In this document: piece by piece, positions 7,298 to 14,790 of the stretch
Position numbering within the stretch: position 1 is the stretch's first letter
Layout of the letters: each line of letters starts with the position of its first letter
Assembly (NCBI GenBank): GCA_023424865.1
Contig: JAFADM010000495.1
Location: forward strand, 1 to 14,790
Direction of reading: 5' to 3'
Source: Bacillota bacterium
Lineage (GTDB): Bacteria > Bacillota_A > Clostridia > DSM-8532
Length of the DNA: 14,790 nt
Translations under genes and position numbers: made by a program
Notes under the pieces: generated by a model
Seen by the model: only the letters and a program-made list of their open reading frames with translations
Told to the model about the DNA's origin: nothing
Databases searched by the model: none

Positions 7298-8410
7298 TTA
7301 ATGAACCTGCAGGATTCGGATAAAGTCCTTTCCAACCCCGTTGGAATCAATGAATTCATACCCTGTTATGTAAAATTTTTCATCAACCAACTGCATAAAA
7401 TTAAGGCTGCTTTCATCTTGCCGATGTTTTTTTAATTCATTGTCAAATATAAGCTGAAAGGAAGCATTATAATCGGTAAGTGTTGTGAAGTAATTTAAGG
7501 CCTCCCGGGGCAAGTCCGTCAGAACATCCTTAGTTGCTACGGCTATTTCGAGGCCGCGATCACTGTTTTCCAATAAGATTCGGGTATCCCCTTCTCTCAG
7601 TGCAAGCTCTTTTTCACCTATTTCCAGGGAATCAAAATCAATAAACATCTTCAGGTTATTGAGAAGATCTAGCCCCTTTTGGCCGAAGCTTTTTTCAAAG
7701 GCGACAAGGAACTCCTCACCTGAAACAAGGTTTTCCTTTATCTTAACGGGCATACGCCCCAGAGCCTCATCGGAGAGCTTTGCAGCAAGCCCGTTATTGA
7801 CAGCCAGATTATAAACCATGACAATGGCCTCCTGCCGTCCTGCGTTTGCCAGGGGGCTGATGGTGGAAGGAGCCGTACCGTGAAGAATGCCCTTTTCATA
7901 GCAGTAGTTTATTGAAGAAAGCGCCCAGGACGAAATTCGATTTAAGTCCTTAAAAGCATAGCTGTTCTTTGGAGTGACGCTCTGAGCAGGATGAACGGCA
8001 TTGACAAGATTTTGTATAAGCACGGCTATCTCCTGTCTTGTAATGAGGTCGTCCGGCCCGAAATTCCCATTGGGATAGCCTTGTACGATTCCTGCATCAT
8101 AAGCCTTGGCTATCTGACTTTCATAGGGATGTCCCTCAATATCCAAAAAGGTGTGGCTGCCTTCAGGTGCCTTTAGCCCTGCCTTCTCAAGATAAGCCAG
8201 AGCCAGAGCCGTGAACTCACCCCGGGTAATCGGATCCGTATACCTGGAAGCTAGAAAAGACGGCAAAATGCCTGCGTACCTTGCCTCCTTGACACTATTC
8301 ACCGCCCATGACGACGGCCCGTTATCCACCGCTAAAAGCTTTACAGGGGCAAGAAGCAGCGCCCAAGCCATGAATACAAGGATAACCTTTTGCAAAGTTT
8401 TTCTTCTCAT
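7298..8410 (-). CDS. SLH-domain S-layer-anchored protein
   Basis: 370 residues. A signal peptide (about 1-27: basic start, hydrophobic LVFMAWALLLAPVKLLA) is followed by three SLH domains at about 34-78, 88-138 and 152-205. They carry the typical motif in ITRGEF (61-66), ITRQEI (123-128) and a variant NAGRQEA (189-195); the second has the classic YPNGNFGPDD (112-121). SLH triplets bind pyruvylated secondary wall polysaccharide and anchor proteins to the Gram-positive envelope (known of the family). The remaining 165 residues (206-370) match no family I know; they look mixed alpha/beta without repeats. ATG start is 9 nt after GGAGG. The gene lies 21 bp after the PilX-like gene and 16 bp before the secreted protein. 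Likely role: tether for pilus-associated or surface proteins (inference). Confidence 0.88.
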   Translation of the reverse strand: MRRKTLQKVILVFMAWALLLAPVKLLAVDNGPSSWAVNSVKEARYAGILPSFLASRYTDPITRGEFTALALAYLEKAGLKAPEGSHTFLDIEGHPYESQIAKAYDAGIVQGYPNGNFGPDDLITRQEIAVLIQNLVNAVHPAQSVTPKNSYAFKDLNRISSWALSSINYCYEKGILHGTAPSTISPLANAGRQEAIVMVYNLAVNNGLAAKLSDEALGRMPVKIKENLVSGEEFLVAFEKSFGQKGLDLLNNLKMFIDFDSLEIGEKELALREGDTRILLENSDRGLEIAVATKDVLTDLPREALNYFTTLTDYNASFQLIFDNELKKHRQDESSLNFMQLVDEKFYITGYEFIDSNGVGKDFIRILQVH

Positions 8411-8431
8411 TTCCTATAACCTCCAACCCGT

Positions 8432-10684
8432 TTACTTAATTTCTTTCCAATTTTTCATTATGACATTGCGCGTAGCCTGAGTTGTCAATACCATATCCCC
8501 CGGATCCGTTGTCTCCGTCAAGCCTTTGGAGAAAAAGGCATAGCCGTTGGGATCCAGGGCCAACGCTTCCTTTACTGCATTCTCATCATAGGTAATTGTT
8601 TTTTCTCCGCCGCCCCAAAAAACGATTTTTCCCTTGGCTATGATGGAGCCGGTAAAAGTAAAAGGGCTTCCGGCATAAATGTAAATATCTCCGTCTGAAT
8701 AAATAAGCCCCTTATAACTGGTGCCTGAAAGGTCCAGGGTGAGATTCTCACTGCCATCCTTTGTGTTCAGCATTCTTAAAAGGACATTGGAACGCTGTTT
8801 GTCAATATTAAGTGCAACCTCGTTTTGGCGCGTTAAAAGAGGGAACTCGCTTCCCGATTTTAATGCGCCGGTCCGGCTTCTCCCGGTTATATAGGAAGCA
8901 TTAATGTACTGGCTTTTCCAGGCGGCGTTATTAAAATGAAAGCCTTCACTGTCATAGGTATGAAACTGCTTTATTCCGGCAGCGGTATAGTCCGGATTCT
9001 CTGCCTCAACAAAATTAGGCATATATACTGAGCCATTAACAGGGAGTGCGCCCAGGGCATAGCCCTCTACCCTTTTCCCGGCTCCTCCTACCATTATGTA
9101 GCCGGATGCGTCGGCTCCTCCTTTTTGAATTAGAGAAGCAAAAGTTACCGCGTCGGAGGCCTGTGCCCGGACATAGTCCATAAAGCGCAGAATACGCAGG
9201 TTGGCAGCATCGTTGGGGCCGCCTGCGCCTACCACTCCGGAGTACATGGGATAGGATGGGTCTTCCGCAGCCGGAACGGCTCCGGTTCTGTATTTCCACA
9301 GGGCATCCAAGGTCTCTTCCGAAGTTAGCGGATAGGTGTAGGCGTAAAAATTCTTTCCTATTGAAAGGCTCTCCCCCGTTTGGTAGGGGGCATAACGCAG
9401 ATTGGGATTGGAGGTGTCTCCCGTATCCTTGTAAAGGGATTCCACATAGGCAAGCCCGCCGATGTAAAGTCGTCCGTCGATACGTATTTTAGAGGTATAG
9501 GACGGATCATTGTAAAGGATACTGGAGCTTTGATTATAAGCAAGCCGGTTTAAATCTCCGGTGCTGAAGCCATAAAGGGTTCCGCCTATGGTTATGGTAT
9601 CCTGTATTCCATTTACCTCCAGGTCGTCTGAAAGCTTGGCATTTCCATTAATGCTGACCGTGCTTCCAAAGCTGCTCCATTCGGTTTGAACAGACTGGGC
9701 AAAGACATCCGTACCTGCCGTATTATTAATTAAAATGGAGGAGCTGGAGTTAAAGGTATGTATGTAGCCATTGGTGAATGCATTTCCAAGAATGGCTATT
9801 TTTCCGGATGATCGCGGGACAGAGCTGCTGACAGACAGTACCGAATCAATTCCGAAAAGATTATCCAGGCCTGCTACGATTCCCCCATATTCGTCTCCGG
9901 GGCTGTTGTCCTTGGCAGGCACCGTTCCCAGGGCATAAACCGCCATGTGAGAGTTATCCCCTGCGCTTAGGGTTACCTGTCCTTCTACAGCCACCAGATC
10001 CTTTTCGGTGGTTAACGCCCGCTGCCATATAGGGTTGGTATCCTTCTTTACAACGCTTTCAATGACGATTTGATCCGGCGAATTCAAAAACTCAAACTCA
10101 GCTTCAATTTTTTTATAGACCGGCGGATCGCCTGCGTTTCGGGATACCTTAACAGAAAGAGTCAGCGAATCCGGCGGATCCAGAAAGTCAAAATAATTAT
10201 CCTCATAGCCCAATGTGCCCTTTTCCCTTATCCCAAGAGTATTAAGCTTATACCTTAGTTTTTCCGGCAGGGTTCCGTCATCATTGATTATGTACTCTTT
10301 GTAGGCCTGTTGGTATTCTGCAAGAACTTTTTCTTCTAAAAGATGGTGATTGACATAGCTCTCTCCTGTCAGCTCATCGATTTCCCTGCATTCGTCCGCG
10401 TAATCCTCAAGGTGTCTCTCCACATAGTCCTTTGCCCATAGCTGAGCACTTATGGAGACATTTTCAAGCTCATATAAAACTTTTTCCATGACGCCGTCGG
10501 AATTATAAAAGGCACTGTTGGTTTTAAGATAGGACATGCTTTGCATATAGTTGGCTGTTGTCGCTGCCAGAAGCACACTGCCCAGAATACTTAGAACAGC
10601 AATAATGAGCAGCACCATAATAAAGGTGGAGCCTCTTTCTTCCTTTGCCATTCTTCTGTTTAAAACCGTTATTGTCTTGGACAT
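8432..10684 (-). CDS. Large PilX-like minor pilin / pilus assembly protein
   Basis: 750 residues from ATG at 10684; a TTG 21 nt upstream is also possible but sits inside the GGAGGG ribosome binding site. The N-terminus has an 18-residue basic leader ending ERG, then STFIMVLLIIAVLSILG, a pilin-like hydrophobic helix with a prepilin-peptidase-type Gly but without the Glu at position +5, as is usual in PilX-like proteins. About 45-130 is helical (NSAFYNSDGVMEKVLYELE). The bulk (230-690) is beta-rich with Gly/Ser/Asn strands and ends in SYKGLIYSDGDIYIYAGS and then TGSIIAKGKIVFWGGGEKT, a segment similar in pattern to the C-terminal beta part of the secreted protein's first domain. PilX proteins are normally about 150-200 residues, so this one is several times larger. 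It probably sits at a pilus tip or in the minor-pilin complex, with a large exposed domain (inference). It is one of a tight gene run. Confidence 0.75.
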   Translation of the reverse strand: MSKTITVLNRRMAKEERGSTFIMVLLIIAVLSILGSVLLAATTANYMQSMSYLKTNSAFYNSDGVMEKVLYELENVSISAQLWAKDYVERHLEDYADECREIDELTGESYVNHHLLEEKVLAEYQQAYKEYIINDDGTLPEKLRYKLNTLGIREKGTLGYEDNYFDFLDPPDSLTLSVKVSRNAGDPPVYKKIEAEFEFLNSPDQIVIESVVKKDTNPIWQRALTTEKDLVAVEGQVTLSAGDNSHMAVYALGTVPAKDNSPGDEYGGIVAGLDNLFGIDSVLSVSSSVPRSSGKIAILGNAFTNGYIHTFNSSSSILINNTAGTDVFAQSVQTEWSSFGSTVSINGNAKLSDDLEVNGIQDTITIGGTLYGFSTGDLNRLAYNQSSSILYNDPSYTSKIRIDGRLYIGGLAYVESLYKDTGDTSNPNLRYAPYQTGESLSIGKNFYAYTYPLTSEETLDALWKYRTGAVPAAEDPSYPMYSGVVGAGGPNDAANLRILRFMDYVRAQASDAVTFASLIQKGGADASGYIMVGGAGKRVEGYALGALPVNGSVYMPNFVEAENPDYTAAGIKQFHTYDSEGFHFNNAAWKSQYINASYITGRSRTGALKSGSEFPLLTRQNEVALNIDKQRSNVLLRMLNTKDGSENLTLDLSGTSYKGLIYSDGDIYIYAGSPFTFTGSIIAKGKIVFWGGGEKTITYDENAVKEALALDPNGYAFFSKGLTETTDPGDMVLTTQATRNVIMKNWKEIK

Positions 10685-10707
10685 GTGTTCCTGTAAACCC
10701 TCCAATG

Positions 10708-11442
10708 CTAATCTTCGGCTTCTGTTTCAAGGTATTGCGCTTTATAGGAGGCAATGCTTGCCAGAGTTTTTCCGTTATAATGAACAGTGATGTCGATACC
10801 GTAATAAGCCATGGTTTTCCCTGAATTTGAGGCTGCGGAGGAGGCCAGGTTACGAATAAGAGCCACTTGCCCGCCCAAAACCGTTAAATCCAGAATCTGG
10901 TTGGCCTGATCCTTCAGAAAAATCTTTACTTCAGAACCGGAATAATTGGATAGGGTTACCCCTACCTTTTGGCCCTCCAAGGCAGAAGAAGCCGTAAAAA
11001 CCAATCCCCATTCGTCGTCCATGACGTACTTTCCATCAGCCCGCACACTGTTTTTTATCTCATCTACGCTGCCGTCCCCCCGAAAGACATATTCATAGGA
11101 TGCAGCATCATTTATTTCTATAATCTGACCTGGGATACTGCCAGGTTCTTCTCTTTCCTCACTCCCGCTGACAGGTGTGCCAATATGCCACTGAATAGTA
11201 TACTCGCCTCTTTCCATTTGCCCTGAGCCTGGGTTTAAGTTGGTATTTTTCAGTTCCTCCATTTTTTGGTTAGCATATTCATAGGCCTCAAGCCGCTTTT
11301 CAGACTCCCGATTGTTATTTATGGATACAATGAACATATTGGCAAAGGGAATAGCAATAATACCCAGGATCGCTACTGATACGATAACCTCGATAAGGCT
11401 TAACCCCTTATTGGATGAACCCATTGCCATAAGCCTTTTCAT
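10708..11442 (-). CDS. Type IV prepilin-like protein (minor pilin, PilV-like position)
   Basis: 244 residues from ATG at 11442, with prepilin leader MKRLMAMGSSNKG and class-type cleavage before LSLIEV (Glu at +5), then the hydrophobic helix IVSVAILGIIAIPFANMFIVSI. A GTG at 11484 would add 14 residues and overlap the previous gene by 8 bp. I prefer 11442 because it gives a normal 13-residue leader and follows GGGGAGGTG by about 12 nt. The mature part (about 45-244) has an Asn/Ser-containing helix, then a beta-rich globular region with EYTIQWHIGTP (80-90) as in minor pilins of the PilV/GspI type. The prepilin peptidase is expected to cut after Gly13. It lies between the PilO-like and PilX-like genes. 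Confidence 0.85.
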   Translation of the reverse strand: MKRLMAMGSSNKGLSLIEVIVSVAILGIIAIPFANMFIVSINNNRESEKRLEAYEYANQKMEELKNTNLNPGSGQMERGEYTIQWHIGTPVSGSEEREEPGSIPGQIIEINDAASYEYVFRGDGSVDEIKNSVRADGKYVMDDEWGLVFTASSALEGQKVGVTLSNYSGSEVKIFLKDQANQILDLTVLGGQVALIRNLASSAASNSGKTMAYYGIDITVHYNGKTLASIASYKAQYLETEAED

Positions 11443-11476
11443 TGCTTTGCCCGACACCTCCCCAATGCTCTGCTCC

Positions 11477-12769
11477 TTATTCACGAAGTCTCACAGCACC
11501 TTCCCCCTCAAACTGAATATTGGCCCGGGTGCCGCTTTTTTCCTTATTGATTTCAACAATGACCTTTTTATCCGTATTGTTAATAATCCTTATATTGGCA
11601 CCGGCTTTGTCATCGGCAGCGGTAATATCCGTCGATACGGCCATAATGACAATTTCATTGTTTCTGACGGGAACGAAGGTCTTGGGCTGTGTTCCGCTTG
11701 CGGGATACTGCCCAAGCTCGGTCTTGTAAGTAAAAGAATAACGGCCGTCGGAATAATTAAGCTCAATTGTTAGGTCTGTTAAACGGTTGCCGTCGTTGTA
11801 TACTTCTGAACCAAGAGTGTCAGATTTTCCCAGTATGACAGAAGGGACATCACTGAAAACGGGATTGAGCACCAGATAAAAATCGTACAAACCGGTTTCA
11901 ACATTGCTTCCGCTGCCTCCTTGCCCGCTTTCACCTCCGGAAACCCCGCTGCTGCCCGTACCTGCTGTGCTTTGTGCACCCGTATAACCATTATATTGGG
12001 AAAAGGGATTAGGTTTACCGAAAGCTGAGGACTGTTCCCAGACAGTAAGACTGCGCTGTCTGTCCATGATCCCATAAAAGGACAGGCTCATGCCGCCGCT
12101 CACCTTCTCCTGATTTCCGTTAATGGTTATATTGCTTGCCACCACCTTGTATTGGTATTGATTTACTGCATACAGGAAGTTCATAAGGTGGGCGTAGGTG
12201 CCTTCAAAAGTGATTTTAACCTCCATTTTAATTCCTGTACCGTCAGGTATGGCGGAAGGGGCAAGAATTTCCTCTGCCTCCACGGCTTCCTCCACTTCGC
12301 CTATTTCGTTGAGTATGTTTTCAAGACGATTGTCGGACGCAGCCTTGAGCTGTTCCAAAAGCTCGGTCATCTCACCGTTTGCATCACTGACAGAATAGGC
12401 TGAGACTGAATCGGATTCCGCATTCACAGCAACAACCCTTGAAAAGGATGGGTTAATGATTTGAAGTCCTGTTTGGAGGCTGAGTTCTCTAAGGGACAGA
12501 ATAACCCGTTCCTGTTCAATGAAGGGCGGAAGGCTATTCTCTATTTCTTTGCTCTGGTAATTGGCCACCTTTATTTCAGACAGCAGCTTTTCCTTGTTGC
12601 TCGCCTTAATCTGAAGCAGAGAGTATTTCTGCTTAAGCTCCCATACCTCCTGATTCAGTGTTTTTATATTCCGGTTGATGGGCAAGAAAATATAATAATA
12701 GCCAACAACTACTACAACCAGCAAAAGTACGACGACTAAAAGCTTTTTATCTCTCTGCGACAACTTCAT
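11477..12769 (-). CDS. pilO: PilO-like pilus assembly protein with extra C-terminal domain
   Basis: 430 residues from ATG at 12769, 8 nt after AAAGGA. Seen: short basic N-terminus, one membrane helix (9-27), then a coiled-coil-like stretch (about 32-85, KTLNQEVWELKQKYSLLQ). A PilO-type ferredoxin-like core follows up to about 240, with LSLQTGLQI and FEGTYAHLMNFLYAVNQYQ (188-206), the typical PilO end. A charged, helical insert (about 131-178) interrupts the core. A Gly/Ser-rich linker (268-288) and a second beta-rich domain (about 290-430, starting GLYDFYLVLNPVFSDVPSV) follow; PilO is normally about 200 residues, so this is roughly twice the usual size. PilO pairs with PilN in the inner-membrane alignment complex (known). 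It follows pilN by 23 bp. Calling it pilO rests on fold pattern and synteny. Confidence 0.8.
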   Translation of the reverse strand: MKLSQRDKKLLVVVLLLVVVVVGYYYIFLPINRNIKTLNQEVWELKQKYSLLQIKASNKEKLLSEIKVANYQSKEIENSLPPFIEQERVILSLRELSLQTGLQIINPSFSRVVAVNAESDSVSAYSVSDANGEMTELLEQLKAASDNRLENILNEIGEVEEAVEAEEILAPSAIPDGTGIKMEVKITFEGTYAHLMNFLYAVNQYQYKVVASNITINGNQEKVSGGMSLSFYGIMDRQRSLTVWEQSSAFGKPNPFSQYNGYTGAQSTAGTGSSGVSGGESGQGGSGSNVETGLYDFYLVLNPVFSDVPSVILGKSDTLGSEVYNDGNRLTDLTIELNYSDGRYSFTYKTELGQYPASGTQPKTFVPVRNNEIVIMAVSTDITAADDKAGANIRIINNTDKKVIVEINKEKSGTRANIQFEGEGAVRLRE

Positions 12770-12792
12770 GTTCCTATTCCTTTCCCTCTTTG

Positions 12793-13335
12793 TTAGCGGG
12801 CTTTTATAGTACAATCCAGGCTGAAGTCAATTCCCTCTGTGCTTTGAATTCCTGTATCCAGCGAAGGCAGGAATACATCGTCGAACAAACCGGTAAGCTT
12901 AAGGCTTCTTATGAAGTCGGCCAGTATAAGATTGCTTTTGGCATTGCCTCCAAGGGTTAAGCCTGTTTCCGTAACGGTTACAGATGTGAGAAAGGCCTCC
13001 TTGGGAATGACCTCCTCAATGGTTTCCAGCATTTCAATCGTTACCTTTTCATTATCAGTTACCTGGCCCAGAAAGCTTTTATAAAGGGTAAGCTTCTGAT
13101 TTTCCAAAGTGAGAAGCCGCTCATAGCTCTCAATATCCTTTATGCTTTCAATTCCTGCCTCATAAGCTGCTTTTTGGGATTCCAACCGCTTTACCTGGTT
13201 GTAAGGAATTAAAAGAAGGGACAGGGCACTTACGACAAAGAGAATGGCCAGCAAAAAAATCATATTGGCTTTCTGCCTGCTTTTCTGAACCTTGATAATT
13301 TCATAGGGAATAAAATTAAAATCCTTGCTTATCAC
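12793..13335 (-). CDS. pilN: PilN-like pilus assembly protein
   Basis: 180 residues, GTG start at 13335 following GAGG by 10 nt. Only 13 bp separate it from the pilM stop. The N-terminus MISKDFNFIPYEIIK corresponds to the conserved cytosolic INLLPYR-like peptide of PilN that docks in the PilM groove. A single membrane helix (about 25-44) follows, then a coiled-coil-like segment (45-85) and a small alpha/beta domain with TSVTVTETGLTLGG (116-129), typical of PilN. It would link cytosolic PilM to PilO in the membrane. The last part (DVFLPSLDTGIQSTEGIDFSLDC) gives the usual final strands. Length and order (pilM-pilN-pilO) are normal. Confidence 0.88.
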   Translation of the reverse strand: MISKDFNFIPYEIIKVQKSRQKANMIFLLAILFVVSALSLLLIPYNQVKRLESQKAAYEAGIESIKDIESYERLLTLENQKLTLYKSFLGQVTDNEKVTIEMLETIEEVIPKEAFLTSVTVTETGLTLGGNAKSNLILADFIRSLKLTGLFDDVFLPSLDTGIQSTEGIDFSLDCTIKAR

Positions 13336-13348
13336 CTGTTACCATCCT

Positions 13349-14422
13349 CTATTTTTCAAGCAATGCCCCGAGGCAAACGCTGAAGTATTTATAATCTATT
13401 CCTGCCTTATTTTCTCTGTTTTTATACTGAATGCTCTGGGGCATTTTCAGCTTAATAACAGGAATACTAAAGGCATTGCTAAGATAATTATCCAAGCCGG
13501 ATATCTCCGAGGAGCCTCCGGTGAGACATATGGTATCAATTTTGTTCCCTGTGCCTCTTGAATTATAGAATTCAAAATATTTGGACATATCGTCAATTAA
13601 AATCAAGGCAACCGATTTTATGGAATTGCTTATTTGGACATCCTCCTTACCGGCACTGTCCTCATCGGCTGAATCAATGATTTTGGAGAGGCTCTTTTTT
13701 TTGCGCTCCGCCTCGTCATATAGGATATTGAGCCTGTCTGCAATGCTGTTGGTCATGCTGCTTCCTCCGTAAAAAATAATACGGCTGAATTGGAGAATAC
13801 CCTTTGACAGGATGGTAACGGTAGTGGTCCGGCTTCCCATATCAACAACGGCTATGGTATCCAAAGCCTTAGTGTTTTGTCCTTTTTTTGATGTAAAGTA
13901 CTCTTTATTTACGAGCTTATTGATGCTGTTGCCTGCATAATCGATTTTAACCAGATTCAACCCGCATAGATTGGCAAGCTCCAGGTATTTTTCAATCATT
14001 TGTGACGGAATAGCTACTACCAATACCTTGTACTGGCTTTTACCATTGCCGGTAATTTCCTCTATAACCTTAAAGTCCACTGCGTAATTATCAAGGCTTA
14101 CAGGAAAGTACTGATCCGACTCCATTTCAATAATGTTGCGGATCTCTTTTTCCTTAACCTTGGGCATGATTACCTCACGGCTGATAATGGCGGTTCCGTT
14201 GATACTGAGTACGGCGTCCTTTGTTTTTATCCCGTGCTTTGCCAGTTGCTCCTTTATAACGGCAGCAAGCAGCTCCGGTGCAAGTATCTTTCCATCCTCT
14301 ATGGCGTTTTCAGGGGTTTCAAAAACAAGTGCTTCAGTGATACGCTGACTTGCGCCAAAAACGCTGCCAACAGCCAGCTTTATATTATGAAAGCCAATGT
14401 CAAGTGAAAGAAATTCCCTCAT
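13349..14422 (-). CDS. pilM: PilM, actin-like ATPase of the pilus assembly complex
   Basis: 357 residues. Actin-fold nucleotide-binding motifs are visible: phosphate-1 loop SLDIGFHNIKLAVG (6-19), phosphate-2 loop VVDMGSRTTTVTIL (192-205) and the adenosine loop CLTGGSSEISGLDNYL (299-314). These match PilM/FtsA-type proteins, which bind ATP and recruit the PilN N-terminus on the cytosolic face. MPKVKEKEIRNIIEMESDQYFP (86-107) is the family's conserved segment. The ATG at 14422 lacks a strong Shine-Dalgarno; immediately before it is ATGAATTAATG, a two-codon mini-ORF whose TAA overlaps the start, so translation may be coupled to upstream ribosomes (inference). It follows the partial pilin gene by 17 bp. 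Confidence 0.92.
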   Translation of the reverse strand: MREFLSLDIGFHNIKLAVGSVFGASQRITEALVFETPENAIEDGKILAPELLAAVIKEQLAKHGIKTKDAVLSINGTAIISREVIMPKVKEKEIRNIIEMESDQYFPVSLDNYAVDFKVIEEITGNGKSQYKVLVVAIPSQMIEKYLELANLCGLNLVKIDYAGNSINKLVNKEYFTSKKGQNTKALDTIAVVDMGSRTTTVTILSKGILQFSRIIFYGGSSMTNSIADRLNILYDEAERKKKSLSKIIDSADEDSAGKEDVQISNSIKSVALILIDDMSKYFEFYNSRGTGNKIDTICLTGGSSEISGLDNYLSNAFSIPVIKLKMPQSIQYKNRENKAGIDYKYFSVCLGALLEK

Positions 14423-14439
14423 TAATTCATTAAACCCCG

Positions 14440-14790
14440 TTAATTCCTTATTTTATGCGAATTGGTTATATCTAATATGTAATCGGTATTGTTTTCGCCT
14501 CTAAGCTTCATTTCAACTTTAACAAGGCTTCCGTCTGCTATACTTAACGAGAAAGTCTCAACCTTTCTCACTAGGGAACCCTGGACGATGGTATTGACGG
14601 TTTTTTTAATTTGGCTGCCATCCTTATAGAAGGCGTATGTATCGGATCCTATTATCATCTGGAGATATTCGATACCCTCATCATTAATTATGCTAATGCT
14701 GTCCTGCTCGGCGCTTCTCAGGCTCGTCATGATTTCATCCATGGCTTGTCTGGCCTCGGATTGCATGTCGAGCTTCTCATTCTCCGAATG
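14440..14790 (-). CDS. C-terminal part of a probable minor pilin, cut by the window edge
   Basis: The reading frame is open to position 14790 with no stop, so the 5' end lies outside the window; an internal ATG at 14766 is probably not the true start. About 116 residues are visible: EKLDMQSEARQAMDEIMTSLRSAEQ, then beta-strands (YLQMIIGSDTYAFYKDGS) and VRKVETFSLSIADG, ending YILDITNSHKIRN. The helix-then-sheet pattern with an 'SEARQAMDEIMTSLRSA' run matches the region just after the hydrophobic helix in PilW- or GspJ-like minor pilins, which fits its place just before pilM. The N-terminal prepilin signal cannot be seen, so the call is moderate. Confidence 0.6.
   Translation of the reverse strand, partial: HSENEKLDMQSEARQAMDEIMTSLRSAEQDSISIINDEGIEYLQMIIGSDTYAFYKDGSQIKKTVNTIVQGSLVRKVETFSLSIADGSLVKVEMKLRGENNTDYILDITNSHKIRN

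Noticed and set aside
7282..7359. Longer N-terminus for the secreted protein (start at 7359)
   Set aside because: It would overlap the SLH gene by 62 bp and place a signal peptide internally; GGGAGGTG before ATG at 7281 gives a proper signal-peptide start.
12770..12814. Longer N-terminus for the PilO-like protein (start at 12814)
   Set aside because: It overlaps the pilN end and lacks a ribosome binding site; ATG at 12769 has AAAGGA and gives the usual short N-terminus before the membrane helix.
1..14790. CRISPR array, tRNA, rRNA, insertion sequence or prophage
   Set aside because: I saw no regularly spaced repeats, tRNA-like cloverleaf, transposase, integrase or terminal inverted repeats.

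Overview
All genes in this window lie on the minus strand, so the window reads biologically from right to left. The gene content points to a Gram-positive, probably clostridial (Firmicutes) anaerobe. Evidence: an S-layer homology (SLH) protein next to Gram-positive-style type IV pilus genes with no outer-membrane components (no PilP/PilQ), strong AGGAGG-type ribosome binding sites, use of GTG/TTG starts, and moderate G+C. The genus cannot be fixed from the sequence alone.

Right-hand block (about 14790 down to 4610): the distal part of a type IV pilus operon. In transcription order it holds the 3' end of a probable minor pilin (cut by the window edge), pilM, pilN, a pilO-like gene with an extra C-terminal domain, a type IV prepilin (PilV-like position), a very large PilX-like minor pilin, an SLH-domain S-layer-anchored protein, and a large secreted beta-rich protein. 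The last shares a C-terminal beta motif with the PilX-like protein. Genes are separated by only 13-34 bp and the run ends in a convincing intrinsic terminator 16 nt after the last stop. PilM/PilN/PilO would form the inner-membrane alignment complex and the prepilins a tip or minor-pilin complex. The SLH and secreted proteins plausibly adapt the pilus to, or display it on, the S-layer (inference). No pilB, pilT, pilC or pilD is visible; they would have to lie outside the window.

Middle gap (4189-4671): the terminator, an AT-rich possible promoter, a 47-codon ORF with a near-perfect Shine-Dalgarno that contains an 18-bp perfect palindrome, and three consecutive small hairpins before the next gene.

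Left-hand block (4188 down to 135): a CNNM/CorC (HlyC/CorC-type) transporter-like membrane protein with a TTG start, followed 76 bp later by an unusual 826-residue protein. That protein has N-terminal membrane segments, a TrkA/RCK-like Rossmann domain, and a C-terminal ryanodine-receptor (RyR) repeat, with a second degenerate RyR-like segment before it. The two probably share a transcript. The last 134 bp contain only AT-rich inverted repeats.

The least explained items are the RCK-RyR membrane protein, the 47-codon ORF with its palindrome, and the pilus operon ending in S-layer and beta-rich exported proteins.
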